Source of the DNA: Roseinatronobacter domitianus
GTDB lineage: Bacteria; Pseudomonadota; Alphaproteobacteria; Rhodobacterales; Rhodobacteraceae
Direction of reading: 5' to 3'
Length of the DNA stretch: 64,000 nucleotides
Assembly (NCBI RefSeq): GCF_023336755.1
Contig: NZ_JALZWP010000011.1
Coordinates: 44,130-108,129 of the forward strand
Position numbers and translations under genes: made by a program. Of the stretch, positions 54,885 to 63,889 are shown piece after piece (positions within the stretch are counted from its first letter, which is position 1; each line of letters opens with the position of its first letter). Under the pieces are notes generated by a model. That model was not told the origin of the DNA and did no database searches. It saw nothing but the letters and a program-made list of their open reading frames with translations.

Positions 54885-55462
54885 GCCGCCACCTGCGCGC
54901 GGTCCAGAAAGTTGCGCAGCATGGCGTGGCCATGTTGCGAGCGGATGCTTTCGGGGTGGAATTGCACGCCTTCAATGGGCAGGTCACGGTGACGCAGGCC
55001 CATGATAAGGCCATCCTCCAGCCAGCTTGTCACTTCCAGACACTCGGGCAGGCTGTCACGTTCGACCACCAATGAATGATAGCGCGTGGCCATAAGCGGC
55101 GACGGCAGACCGGCGAACACCCCCTGCCCCGCATGATGCATCTCTCCCAGCTTGCCATGCACAATCGACGGTGCACGCACCACACGGCCGCCAAAGGCTT
55201 GCCCGATGGTCTGATGCCCAAGGCATACACCCAGCAGCGGAATGCGCGCCTCGGCAGCGGCCATGGTAAGCGGCAAGCAAATGCCCGCCTGATCCGGGTC
55301 GCACGGCCCCGGCGACAGCACGATGGCAGAAGGGTTCAACGCCATCGCCGCCTGCACATCCAACGCATCATTGCGCTGGACGGTGACATCCGCGCCCAAC
55401 TCTCCGAAGTAATGGACCAGATTGTAGGTAAAGCTGTCGTAATTATCTATCAGCAGCAGCAT
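54881..55462 (-). CDS. trpG: Anthranilate synthase component II (glutamine amidotransferase)
   Basis: 193 residues. The class I amidotransferase Cys80 is in [17 protein letters not shown], and His171/Glu173 (approximate) in [31 protein letters not shown] is the usual N-terminus; the start at 55462 follows GGAAAGGCG. trpE, which provides the chorismate-binding subunit, is not directly upstream: the next gene to the right is divergent. Confidence 0.96.
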   Translation of the reverse strand: MLLLIDNYDSFTYNLVHYFGELGADVTVQRNDALDVQAAMALNPSAIVLSPGPCDPDQAGICLPLTMAAAEARIPLLGVCLGHQTIGQAFGGRVVRAPSIVHGKLGEMHHAGQGVFAGLPSPLMATRYHSLVVERDSLPECLEVTSWLEDGLIMGLRHRDLPIEGVQFHPESIRSQHGHAMLRNFLDRAQVAA

Positions 55463-55611
55463 AAGGGCGCCTTTCCGGGCGAATGGGCGTGTCTGCGCCA
55501 TACATGCCCGTCCTGAACCGCCAAGGTCAAGCATGCGCGCGCCAATCCATTGCAAGGAGCGGGTGATTATGGGAAACATCAGAGAAGGCAGCGGGCAAGG
55601 GCAGAAGTGGC

Positions 55612-56910
55612 ATGATACGGCTGAATGGTCTGACAGGGGGGCTTTTGGGCAGTGCCGTGGTTGCGCTTGGCTTTGCCGGAAGTGTGGTTCTGGCCCCGCC
55701 CGCCCCGCAGACAACGTCCGACGCCCCGATCACAGCCCCCGTGAACGATCCGCCGTTACCCGCTGCACGTCAGGAAACGCCGACACGGAACGACACCGCA
55801 ACCAGGCCCGAAGCAAGTGCGGGCCCGGTCGAGAGCGCATCACCAGAGCCGGAGCCATTGCCCGAACCTCTGACAGCCCCACAAGACGCAGAACCGTCTG
55901 TGCCAAGCCCGGCGACACCCCCAGCCATGCCGGAAACCGAAACACCCCAGGCTGACGGCCCCGCGGCAATCGCAGACACCAACACTCCCGCGCTTCCCGC
56001 TGCCGACTTGCGTGCAGCACCGGGCAGACTGCCGGGAACGCCGGTGCCTCCGCGCGATCAAGCCTTGCCGCAAACGCCCGAAGCCCCGCAAGCCAGTGAC
56101 AATGAGGCACCAGAAGAGACAGCGTCAGAGGCGCCTCGCCTGCCCGGCAATCCTATTCTGGGAATGCCCGGCCAGACTGAAACTCGCGCCGCACCAGAAC
56201 CGGACACTGCGCCCGACACCGGGGAAGAGCGCCTGACAGCCCTGGAACGCAACAGCAGTTTCAGTGGTTCCCTGACTGGCGCACCGCTGATGGCGGTGGT
56301 GCTGAACGATCCGGGCTTGCCCACGCCCTTGCGCCACGCGCTGGCCGCGCTGGAACTGCCCGTGACCATTGCCTTGAACCCGATGGACCCGAGCGCCGAT
56401 CAGGCCGCCGAAATCTACCGCGCGGCGGGGAAAGAGGTTCTGGTGCTGGCCAATGGCCTGCCGGATCGGGCGCGGGCCACCGACCTTGACGTGACCTTCA
56501 GCGCTTGGTTTGACGCGCTGCCGCAAGCGGTCGGCGTGCTGGACCTGCCGCGCGGTGGCTTTGCGCGCAATGCGAACCTGACAACCCAAGTTTTACCCTT
56601 GATCGCACGCGACGGGCATGGACTGGTCAGCTTCGCAGGCGGGTTGTCGCGTGTGGACAGCGCTGCGGCCCGCGAGGGTGTGCCCCATGCCCAAGTGTTC
56701 CGGGTTCTGGATGACGAGGACCAGAGCGCGTTCACCATCCGGCGCTACCTGGACCGCGCCGTGTTTCAGGCCAGCCAGATCGGCGAGGTGATCGTCTTTG
56801 GCGACGCCACGAATGATGCGACGATGGAAGCCCTTGAACTGTGGCGCAGCGACGGGCGCGCGGATCAGGTGTCGGTGGTGCCGGTGTCTGCGATCTTGCT
56901 GACACGCTGA
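55612..56910 (+). CDS. Divergent polysaccharide deacetylase family protein with long Pro-rich linker
   Basis: 432 residues. The N-terminus is a signal or anchor sequence ([21 protein letters not shown]) followed by about 170 low-complexity Pro/Ala/Glu/Thr-rich residues. From about residue 215 the divergent polysaccharide deacetylase domain (PF04748-like; [21 protein letters not shown], then [12 protein letters not shown], and [16 protein letters not shown]) follows. Such proteins sit near division or envelope genes in alphaproteobacteria; the enzymatic role is unproven. The start is weakly supported. Confidence 0.8.
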   Translation: MIRLNGLTGGLLGSAVVALGFAGSVVLAPPAPQTTSDAPITAPVNDPPLPAARQETPTRNDTATRPEASAGPVESASPEPEPLPEPLTAPQDAEPSVPSPATPPAMPETETPQADGPAAIADTNTPALPAADLRAAPGRLPGTPVPPRDQALPQTPEAPQASDNEAPEETASEAPRLPGNPILGMPGQTETRAAPEPDTAPDTGEERLTALERNSSFSGSLTGAPLMAVVLNDPGLPTPLRHALAALELPVTIALNPMDPSADQAAEIYRAAGKEVLVLANGLPDRARATDLDVTFSAWFDALPQAVGVLDLPRGGFARNANLTTQVLPLIARDGHGLVSFAGGLSRVDSAAAREGVPHAQVFRVLDDEDQSAFTIRRYLDRAVFQASQIGEVIVFGDATNDATMEALELWRSDGRADQVSVVPVSAILLTR

Positions 56911-57168
56911 CCGCGCACAGGGGCGGAGGAGCGGCGGGTGTTCTGGTTGGGCAGGTTTGAGTTCCGCGCGGACGCTCACCTCACCCAGCGTGGAATCAAA
57001 AGCAAACCCCGCTGCGCCAGTGCCAGCGCAGCCGACGCGGTGGCACTGGCGTCCCGTTGCAACGCGGGCCAAGCTCGACGCCGTCCGCAAAGCCAACATC
57101 ACCGCCGCACACATAACAGACCAAAAACCGCTTGCGTTTGTGCATCCATACCCTAGGAAAGGGCGCGT

Positions 57169-57253
57169 GCGGGCGTGGCGGAATGGTAGACGCAAGCGAC
57201 TTAAAATCGCTCGAGCTTGACTCGTGCGGGTTCAAGTCCCGCCGCCCGCACCA
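57169..57253 (+). tRNA. tRNA-Leu (TAA)
   Basis: 85-base type II tRNA. Acceptor stem GCGGGCG / CGCCCGC, anticodon loop CTTAAAA giving TAA, a variable arm, a TTCAAGT T-loop, and encoded CCA. A 27-bp repeat begins 13 bases downstream. Confidence 0.95.
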
Positions 57254-57265
57254 TCCATTCAAAGC

Positions 57266-57292
57266 TGTCGTTCGGCACGCAAACACCGACTT
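57266..57292 (+). repeat. 27-bp repeat behind tRNA-Leu, copy 1
   Basis: TGTCGTTCGGCACGCAAACA plus CCGACTT: this sequence recurs with one A/G difference behind the CAT tRNA at 63646. It lies between the tRNA and the IS1182-type element. Confidence 0.75.
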
Positions 57293-57439
57293 GGTCGAAA
57301 TGCAGTCCCTTTACAATCAGATAGTTACACGCTTTCACGGCGTTTCAAATTCCAGCCTCGGGCGCTCAAAAACCGACTTGAAGCGCAAAAATTCCGATCT
57401 TGAGTTTTCCGACGCCAGCTCCAAGGTATGAAAAGGTGT

Positions 57440-58965
57440 CCCCTCGGGGCCGCCTCAGACTACTGATAAACCCGGTTATTTTGGCCCGGTTTGTTTTTGG
57501 TGGAGGGTGATTTGAGGGTTTTGCCCTTGCTTCACGCTGGCATCGGGTGTTTTTGCCACGCTGCCATTGCGATTTTCTTGATGTTCTGGGCGGCGGCGGC
57601 GAGGAGGGCTTGCCATCTGATGCCCTTAAGGCCGCGATAGCGCGCATATCGGTGGCCATGGGGTTGCTTGGCATCTGCGAAGGATCGCTCGACCGTCTCT
57701 TTTCGTCGTTTGTAAACGCGCTTGCCCCAATCGGTCAGGCGGTGGGCGTCGGTGCGTTCGCGGGCCTAGGCCCAGATGTGGCGGGTGACGGTTTTCTGCG
57801 GCTTTGCGCGCGAAGTGCAGGACGCCAGCAGCGGGCAGTCCCGGCAGATCGCTGGGTCGGATTTGTAATGCCGATACCCCTTGCGATCCGTGGTGACATA
57901 GCAGAGCCACTGGCCTTGCGGGCAGCGATAGCCGTCCTGATCGGACGCATGGGCGAAGGCCTTGCGTGGCATCATGCCTTCGCGCGGCGGCACGGGACGA
58001 CGGTAGCCCGTCACACCGAGGATTTGGCGATCCTCCAGCCCCTTCGCGATGGGGGCATCAGCATAGCCTGCATCCAGCCCCACCGCGCACACCTCCAGCC
58101 CGAAGCGGATGCGCTGGCGGTCCAGCCGCGCCAGATAGGGACTGGAATCATGCACATTGGCAGGCGTGACATGGGTGTCGGTGATGATCCCGAAACGCCC
58201 GTCCACCGTGCGGTGATCAAGGTAAAAGAACCCTTTCGGCTTACCATCGCGCACCATGTAGCCCGCATCGGGGTCGGTGCGGCTGACCTTGGTGGGTTTG
58301 ATCTCGGGCGTGCGTTCTTTCGCTGGCAGCGGAGGTTTTCCATGGGCCACGCGATCCGCCTCCACCGCCCGGTCCAGATCGTCCCAATAGGCCGCGCGGG
58401 ATTTGGAAATCAGGCTCGTGTCATACTTGCCCTTGTTGGCCGAGGCCTTCAGATGCGTGCTGTCGGTATAGAGCACCTCGCCGCCCCCCAGCCCGGCGTC
58501 CAGCGCTTCCTCCACGATCCGGTCGAAAATCTGCTGCGCTACATCGGTTGCGTCGAACCGGCGGCGGCGGTTCTGGCTGAAGGTCAAGGCATCGAACACC
58601 CGGTCCGTCAGCCGCAGTCCCAGGAACCAGCGATAGGCGACGTTCACCTCGATCTCGCGCATCAACTGACGCTCGCAGCGGATGCCGAACAGATAGCCGA
58701 TGAACAGCGCCTTGAAGAGCACCTCGGGCGGGATCGGTGGGCGACCGTTGTCGGGGCAATACAGCCCCTCGGTCAGGTCACGGATGAAGCGGAAATCAAT
58801 CGCCGCATCAACCTTGCGCAAAAGATGATCGGCAGGGACCAGGCTCTCGAGCGTCACCATCTCAAGCTCGGTCTGAACGGGGGCGAGCTTCCTCAACATA
58901 CCCCATTGAATCAAAAGTCCCCGCCAAAGGCGAGGACTTTGTCAGCAGTCTGGCGCCCCGAGGGG
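57440..58965 (-). mobile_element. IS1182-type insertion sequence (boundaries approximate)
   Basis: A minus-strand transposase lies between imperfect inverted repeats: the left side reads CCCCTCGGGGCCGCCTCAGA and then CTACTGATAAA, while the reverse complement of the right side reads CCCCTCGGGGCGCCAGACTG and then CTGACAAA. Both contain an outer CCCCTCGGGG palindrome. I cannot find a target-site duplication, so end positions are uncertain by several bases. It is inserted between tRNA-Leu and tRNA-Tyr. Confidence 0.75.
57532..58899 (-). pseudogene. IS1182-type transposase interrupted by an amber codon
   Basis: Start ATG at 58899 gives MLRKLAPVQTELEMVTLESL; the IS1182 features VLYTDSTHLKASANKGK (first catalytic Asp), KVSRTDPDAGYMVRDGKPKG and DAGYADAPIAKGLEDRQILG are intact. 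Codon 378 (57766-57768) is TAG, and the same frame then continues for 77 codons with clear family sequence (DAHRLTDWGKRVYKRRKETV, then ERSFADAKQPHGHRYARYRG), so the catalytic C-terminal Glu in ETVERSFAD lies beyond the stop. A single base change, e.g. GAG to TAG, would explain it. The 377-residue product would lack the last catalytic residue. Confidence 0.85.
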
Positions 58966-59286
58966 CGGCGCTTCATGTTTCAAGGGGCGCGTATTGGGAC
59001 TTTGAATGCTTTTGGAGTGCTGCGGAGCCAAGGTTCAGGCCACGATGCTCCCTGAAACATATTTGCCGCATTCTCCGAAAGCCTGTGGGATTGTGACATC
59101 CGGTTCTAAGCCATTGGGGTGCTGGACGGTGCTTGGGATGAGATGTCCGCCCTGTTGCAGATTAGAACAGGTCCGCACCGAACTCAGGTGAGACTTATAC
59201 CGATAACGGGGGCTATTGGTTCGCAAACCCATACTCAGATGCGTCGTGCCGCAGTTTATGTGCTATGGGAGTCTTAGAGGGGGGAA
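58966..59286. other. Non-coding stretch between the IS and tRNA-Tyr
   Basis: About 320 bases with no credible gene. One small plus-strand frame (59006-59191) has no ribosome-binding site and contains unlikely cysteine-rich sequence. Base composition is lower in GC than the neighbours, so it may be remnant of earlier insertion. Confidence 0.5.
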
Positions 59287-59370
59287 TGGTGGGCGACCCT
59301 GGAATCGAACCAGGCGTGGGTCTCCCCGGCGGAGTTACAGTCCGCTGCCGCACCTTGCAGCCCGTCGCCC
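59287..59370 (-). tRNA. tRNA-Tyr (GTA)
   Basis: Type II cloverleaf on the minus strand. Acceptor GGGCGAC / GTCGCCC, anticodon loop CTGTAAC giving GTA, long variable arm, TTCGATT T-loop, and encoded ACCA end. Confidence 0.95.
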
Positions 59371-59515
59371 TATGCGCGGTGGATTACGCGAGGCGCTCAA
59401 ACGCGTCAAGGGCGGAAATGTGTGTAATTTGAAAACTCTGCCTTGGCGCGTTTGGCCCTTGCACCGGGCGGTCCGCTTAAGCAAAGCTGGGCAGGAAGAT
59501 ATTGACGGAGTGGGC

Positions 59516-60304
59516 GTGAAAAAACCGACCTGGGTGATAGAGAAAGAGAAGGCGCGTCGCGAGGGGCGTCAAGAAACCGTGTGGCTGTTCGGTCTGCATG
59601 CGGTGCGTGATGCGCTGATGAACCCCCGGCGCAAGAAACTGACGCTGGTCCTGACGCGCAATGCGGAAAGCAAGCTGGCAGATGCGGTGGCCCAGTCCGG
59701 ACTCGAAGCGCAGATCGCAGACCCACGTAAATTCCCCGCGCCACTGGACCCCGGTGCTGTGCATCAGGGAGCCGCGCTGGAAGTGCAGCCACTGGATTGG
59801 GGGCGCGTTCCAGAGATGTGCAAACCAGAGGGGCGCGATCTTGTTGTGTTGCTCGATCATGTCAGCGACCCGCACAATGTCGGGGCCATCCTGCGTTCTG
59901 CCGAGGTGTTCGGCGCGCGCGCGGTCATCGCCACGCAGCGCCATGCAGCACCCGAAACCGGTGCCTTGGCCAAGACTGCAAGCGGCGCACTGGAGCGCCA
60001 ACCCTACTTGCGCGTGCGCAATCTGGCCGAGGAAATGGTCGCTCTGCAAGCCATGGGCTATATTCTGATCGGACTGGATGGCGAAGGCGATCATGATCTG
60101 GATGTGGCGCTTTCCAGCCTGCCACCCGGCCCTGTGGGCTTGGTTCTGGGGGCTGAAGGGCCGGGACTTCGTGACAAGACCCGCGCGACCTGTGACATGA
60201 TAGCCCGTATTCCAGCGGCAGGGGCGTTTGGCTCGTTGAATGTGTCGAACGCAGCGGCGGTTTCTCTCTACGCGGCGCGTCTAAATGGGAGCAAAGCAGA
60301 GTGA
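59516..60304 (+). CDS. rlmB: 23S rRNA (guanosine-2'-O-)-methyltransferase RlmB
   Basis: 262 residues of the SpoU/TrmH family. N-terminal L30e-like part (LFGLHAVRDALMNPRRK) and the SPOUT knot: VVLLDHVSDPHNVGAILRSAEVFGA, GLVLGAEGPGLR and FGSLNVSNAAAVSLYAARL, the three SpoU motifs. It methylates G2251 in 23S rRNA. GTG at 59516 is chosen because CGGAG lies just upstream; the reading frame is open for longer but without family sequence. The stop is overlapped by the next gene's GTG (GTGA). Confidence 0.95.
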   Translation: MKKPTWVIEKEKARREGRQETVWLFGLHAVRDALMNPRRKKLTLVLTRNAESKLADAVAQSGLEAQIADPRKFPAPLDPGAVHQGAALEVQPLDWGRVPEMCKPEGRDLVVLLDHVSDPHNVGAILRSAEVFGARAVIATQRHAAPETGALAKTASGALERQPYLRVRNLAEEMVALQAMGYILIGLDGEGDHDLDVALSSLPPGPVGLVLGAEGPGLRDKTRATCDMIARIPAAGAFGSLNVSNAAAVSLYAARLNGSKAE

Positions 60305-60870
60305 GATGTCTTGCTGCCATTGCCGCGTTTTTGGTTTTGACGGGGTGCGCCTCGCTTACCCAAGAGGAGTGCCTGACGGGCGATTGGGGCGGGATCGGTC
60401 AGCGAGACGGGGCTGCCGGGCGCGTGGCCGATACGCAATTCGCCCGCCATGTGAAAGCCTGCGCCGATGCGGGCATCACGCCTGACCGAGCGGCATGGCA
60501 AAGGGGCTATGCGCGAGGGTTGCAAAATTACTGCACACCGTTGAGTGGTCTGAACGAGGGGGTCGAGGGGCGCCGTTATCGCAATGTTTGCCCTGCCGCC
60601 ACTGAATCGGCGTTTTTGCGTGGCTTTCAGATTGGCTTGGACGATCATAAGGCCCGCGAAGATGTGCGGCGCGTGCAGTCCGAGATTGCCCGGCTGCGCG
60701 CCCGGAACAATGAGATATTGAGCCTGCTGGCAACGGATGATGATGCGGCTTTGCGGTCCGAGCTGCAAAGCAATCAGTCCGAACTTTTGCGCCTGCAACT
60801 GGAGCTGGGCTTCGCACGCGCCGAAGCCGCGCGCACGCGCCGCGCTGTGGCAGAGTTCAGGGCAGGCTGA
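60301..60870 (+). CDS. DUF2799 lipoprotein
   Basis: 189 residues. Lipoprotein signal peptide MRCLAAIAAFLVLTGCAS with the lipidated Cys16 (lipobox LTGC). The body shows the DUF2799 pattern (LTGDWGGIGQRDGAAGR, then DRAAWQRGYARGLQNYC) and a C-terminal coiled coil (EIARLRARNNEILSLL, then LQSNQSELLRLQLELGF). The function is unknown. It starts by GTG overlapping the rlmB stop and ends by overlapping purN by 14 bases. Confidence 0.88.
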   Translation: MRCLAAIAAFLVLTGCASLTQEECLTGDWGGIGQRDGAAGRVADTQFARHVKACADAGITPDRAAWQRGYARGLQNYCTPLSGLNEGVEGRRYRNVCPAATESAFLRGFQIGLDDHKAREDVRRVQSEIARLRARNNEILSLLATDDDAALRSELQSNQSELLRLQLELGFARAEAARTRRAVAEFRAG

Positions 60871-61444
60871 CGGGTCCGCGTTCGCCCGTAGCGACGCGGC
60901 GCAGCACCAGCGGATAAAGCCGGTGCTCCATCGGCAACACCCGCGCGGCCAAGCTGTCGGGCGTGTCGTTGGGCAGGATTGGGACGCGAGCCTGTCCAAG
61001 GATCGGCCCGTCATCGAGCGCGGCAGTCACTTCATGGACGGTGCATCCGGCCTCTGCATCGCCTGCCGCAATCGCGCGGGCATGCGTGTTCAACCCTTTG
61101 TATCTCGGCAACAAAGACGGGTGGATGTTCAGCATCCGCCCTTCGAATTGACGCACGAAGCCGGCGGTCAACACGCGCATGAACCCGGCCAGCGCCACAA
61201 AGTCTGGTTTGGCGGCCAGAAGCGGTTCCAGAAGCGCGGTTTCGAAGGCGGCGCGGTCGCCTTTGAACGGGCGGTGGTCGATGGCGGCTGTGGGGATGCC
61301 CATCGCCCGTGCCTTGGCCAAACCAGAGGCGTCCGGATCATTTGCCAGAACCAAGCAAGGCCGCGCCGGGTGGTCCCCAGTCATGGATTGCGCCAGCGCG
61401 ACCATGTTGGACCCTGACCCAGAGATCAGGATCGCGACCTTCAT
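60857..61444 (-). CDS. purN: Phosphoribosylglycinamide formyltransferase
   Basis: 195 residues. It formylates GAR with 10-formyl-THF in purine synthesis. Seen: [15 protein letters not shown] (N-terminal), [31 protein letters not shown] (catalytic Asn-His region), [20 protein letters not shown]. Length is normal. Its ATG overlaps the purM stop (4 bases), and its 3' end overlaps the convergent DUF2799 gene by 14 bases. Confidence 0.97.
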   Translation of the reverse strand: MKVAILISGSGSNMVALAQSMTGDHPARPCLVLANDPDASGLAKARAMGIPTAAIDHRPFKGDRAAFETALLEPLLAAKPDFVALAGFMRVLTAGFVRQFEGRMLNIHPSLLPRYKGLNTHARAIAAGDAEAGCTVHEVTAALDDGPILGQARVPILPNDTPDSLAARVLPMEHRLYPLVLRRVATGERGPVSLP

Positions 61445-62487
61445 GCCAGCGTGCCCGTGTAGCGGATGCCCGCGCCGTCGGTCACATGGCCCAGGGTGCG
61501 GACGCGTTCGCCCGAAGCGTTCAGCAGAGCCGACAGGGCCGCAGCTTGGTCGGGGGCCACCACAAGAACCATACCGATGCCCGCGTTGAAGGTTTTTAGC
61601 AGTTCCGCCTGCGTGATGCCGCCTTCATGGGCCAGCCACGCAAAGACCGGTGGAAGGGACCACGCGCCAAGGTCGATATCCGCGCCCAAACCTTCGGGCA
61701 GGACGCGGGGCAGGTTTTCTGTCAGCCCGCCGCCGGTGATATGCGCCAGCGCGCGCACGCCGCCGGCCCGGATCGCCGCCAGCGCGGGTTTGACATAAAG
61801 CCGCGTCGGCGTCAGCAGGGCTGCGCCAAGACTACCTTCGGCAAAAGGCGCTGGCGCGTCCCAGCCGAGCTTGGCCTGCGCGACCACTTTGCGCACAAGG
61901 CTGTAACCGTTTGAATGCACGCCATCAGATTCCAGCCCCAGCAGAACGTCGCCCGCTGCCACACCCTCAGGTAAGGCCGCGCCACGTTCCATCGCGCCCA
62001 CGGCAAAACCGGCAAGGTCGAAATCCTCTGCCGTATACATGCCCGGCATCTCTGCGGTCTCGCCGCCGATCAGCGCGCAGCCGGACCGTGTGCAGCCTTC
62101 GGCAATGCCGTTGATGATCCGCGCCGCAGAGGGGACATCCAGCTTGCCCGTGGCGAAATAGTCAAGAAAGAACAACGGTTCCGCACCTTGGCAGACAAGG
62201 TCGTTGACGCACATTGCGACTAGGTCGATGCCGATCGTGTCCAGATGTCCGGTGTCGATGGCAATGCGCAGCTTGGTGCCAACGCCATCGGTTGCCGCGA
62301 CCAGAATAGGGTCGGTATAGCCCGCTGCCTTTAGATCGAACAGCGCGCCAAAGCCGCCAAGCCCGGCCATAACACCGGGACGCGTGGTCGCTTTTGCGGC
62401 GGGTTTTATCGCCTCGACCAAGGCATTGCCCGCGTCAATATCGACGCCGGCCGCTGCGTAGCTTAACCCGTTCTTGCCGTCCGACAT
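61441..62487 (-). CDS. purM: Phosphoribosylformylglycinamidine cyclo-ligase
   Basis: 348 residues of the AIR synthetase family. Seen: [40 protein letters not shown] (ATP/metal binding), [30 protein letters not shown]. Family length. Start at 62487 gives the conserved N-terminus [20 protein letters not shown]; a longer reading is possible but has no ribosome-binding site. It is divergent from the metallo-hydrolase gene. Confidence 0.97.
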   Translation of the reverse strand: MSDGKNGLSYAAAGVDIDAGNALVEAIKPAAKATTRPGVMAGLGGFGALFDLKAAGYTDPILVAATDGVGTKLRIAIDTGHLDTIGIDLVAMCVNDLVCQGAEPLFFLDYFATGKLDVPSAARIINGIAEGCTRSGCALIGGETAEMPGMYTAEDFDLAGFAVGAMERGAALPEGVAAGDVLLGLESDGVHSNGYSLVRKVVAQAKLGWDAPAPFAEGSLGAALLTPTRLYVKPALAAIRAGGVRALAHITGGGLTENLPRVLPEGLGADIDLGAWSLPPVFAWLAHEGGITQAELLKTFNAGIGMVLVVAPDQAAALSALLNASGERVRTLGHVTDGAGIRYTGTLA

Positions 62488-62590
62488 GTCTGCGCACTCC
62501 TGCATGGCGATCTGACACGCGCGATAGCCTGAAATTGGGGGCAGGGCAACCAAGTGCAGGTTGACGAATGGCTCAGAGCACTTAGATCAC

Positions 62591-62606
62591 ATTCTAACAT
62601 AAGAAT
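62591..62606 (+). promoter_or_regulatory. Palindrome upstream of the metallo-hydrolase gene (BigR-like operator candidate)
   Basis: ATTCT-AACATA-AGAAT at 62591-62606, 17 bases before the ATG. AT-rich palindromes with ATTCT/AGAAT half-sites are bound by BigR/SqrR-type ArsR repressors, which govern persulfide dioxygenase genes in alphaproteobacteria. No such regulator gene is visible nearby. Confidence 0.4.
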
Positions 62607-62622
62607 ATGAATGGAGCCATCA

Positions 62623-63504
62623 ATGCCAACTGATCTCAAATCCCCTGTCGTCCGCGCCTTTTTCGACCGCCCGACCGGCAGCCTGCAATATGTGTTCCAC
62701 GACCCGGCCAGCAAGCGCGCGGCAATCGTGGACCCGGTCTGGAATTATTTCCCCGAAGCGGGGGCTGTCAGCACGGAAAGCGCCGATGAAATTCTTGCTT
62801 ATGTTGCCGATGAAGGTCTGACGGTGGATTGGGTGCTCGACACACACCCCCATGCCGACCATTTCAGCGCCGGTCCCTACCTGAAAGAGAAATTGGGCGC
62901 CCCGCATGGCATTGGTGAGAAAGTGACGGGTGTTCAAAAACTATGGCAAGAGATGTATCACCTGCCCGACCTTCCGACCGATGCCCGCCAGTGGGACCGA
63001 CTGTTCGCCGATGGCGACGAATTCATGGTCGGGGATATCCCGGTCAAGGTCATGTTCTCGCCGGGGCATACGCTGGCGTCGATTACCTATGTCGCAGGGG
63101 ATGCGGCTTTTGTGCATGACACGCTGATGATGCCCGCGTCCGGCACCAGCCGCGCCGACTTTCCGGGTGGCAGCGCCGAGGATTTGTGGAATTCGATCCG
63201 CGCATTGTTGGATTTGCCGGCCCACACGCGGCTGTATGTCGGGCATGATTACCCCGCTGCCGGGGCCGCACCGCAATACATGGCGACAGTTGCCGAGCAT
63301 CGCATGACCAACAAGCATGTGAAAGACGGTATCAGCAAACCGGAATTTATCGCCACCCGTGCCGCGCGTGATGCCACGCTCAAACTGCCCGACCGGATGT
63401 TGGAAGCGTTGCAGGTCAACATTCGTGGCGGGCGCCTACCGGACCCGGAAGCAGATGGGCGTAGCTATCTGAAAAAACCCATCGGCCGGTTCGAGCCGCG
63501 CTGA
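62623..63504 (+). CDS. Persulfide-dioxygenase-like metallo-beta-lactamase-fold hydrolase (Blh/ETHE1-like)
   Basis: 293 residues. The metal-binding motif THPHADH is at 74-80 (His75, His77, Asp79, His80), with later ligands in FSPGHTLASIT and VGHDYPAAGA. This is the ETHE1/Blh branch that oxidises glutathione persulfide in sulfide detoxification, or glyoxalase II. GGAG lies 6 bases before the ATG at 62623; two upstream ATGs are badly placed. A palindrome sits just upstream. purM lies divergently. Confidence 0.88.
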   Translation: MPTDLKSPVVRAFFDRPTGSLQYVFHDPASKRAAIVDPVWNYFPEAGAVSTESADEILAYVADEGLTVDWVLDTHPHADHFSAGPYLKEKLGAPHGIGEKVTGVQKLWQEMYHLPDLPTDARQWDRLFADGDEFMVGDIPVKVMFSPGHTLASITYVAGDAAFVHDTLMMPASGTSRADFPGGSAEDLWNSIRALLDLPAHTRLYVGHDYPAAGAAPQYMATVAEHRMTNKHVKDGISKPEFIATRAARDATLKLPDRMLEALQVNIRGGRLPDPEADGRSYLKKPIGRFEPR

Positions 63505-63554
63505 ACGGTAGCTTCTTGACGCGCGGTTTCATTCTGCGTAGCAGATGCGTCGGC

Positions 63555-63631
63555 GGGCCTGTAGCTCAATTGGTTAGAGCAGAGCGCTCATAACGCTTTG
63601 GTTGGGGGTTCGAGTCCCTCCGGGCCTACCA
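63555..63631 (+). tRNA. tRNA with CAT anticodon (elongator tRNA-Met or tRNA-Ile2)
   Basis: 77-base cloverleaf. Acceptor GGGCCTG / CGGGCCT (with G-U pairs), anticodon loop CTCATAA giving CAT, T-loop TTCGAGT, and encoded ACCA. Anticodon CAT is shared by elongator Met and lysidine-modified Ile2; the GGGCC acceptor occurs in both, and I do not separate them. Confidence 0.92.
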
Positions 63632-63645
63632 CTCCGCTAGATTTT

Positions 63646-63687
63646 TGTCGTTCGGCGCGCAAACACCGACTTTTCGGCAAAAGTCGG
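63646..63687 (+). repeat. 27-bp repeat behind the CAT tRNA, copy 2, with hairpin
   Basis: 63646-63672 matches the copy at 57266 except for one A/G change. Its last bases form the 5' arm of a 9-bp hairpin, CCGACTTTT / AAAAGTCGG (63666-63687, CGGC tetraloop), which could end the tRNA transcript. The copy behind tRNA-Leu lacks this hairpin. Confidence 0.7.
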
Positions 63688-63889
63688 GAATTTGGCCTCC
63701 CGGCCGCGCTAAGCAGAATGCCAGCCGCGAGAGCAAGCGTGTGGCCCCATCAAGGATCACGACCATATGGTCCTTCATGAGCGCGTTTCCTATGGAATGA
63801 GATTAGGCACGCAACGTTGATTCCTGCCCCGTATGGTACCAATCACGGCGGCTCTATAATGTAGAGCGTTGGTCTAGAGCGTGTCGCGT

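Noticed and set aside
56957..57220. 87-codon plus-strand frame ending inside tRNA-Leu
   Set aside because: It runs into the tRNA gene and has Ala/Arg-rich unlikely sequence.
57547..59055. 502-codon plus-strand frame over the IS element
   Set aside because: Antisense of the transposase gene; the real coding strand shows IS1182 motifs.
63626..63778. 50-residue minus-strand frame beginning MKDHMVVILDGATRLL
   Set aside because: Its 3' end runs into the tRNA gene and reads through the 27-bp repeat; more likely a chance or remnant frame.
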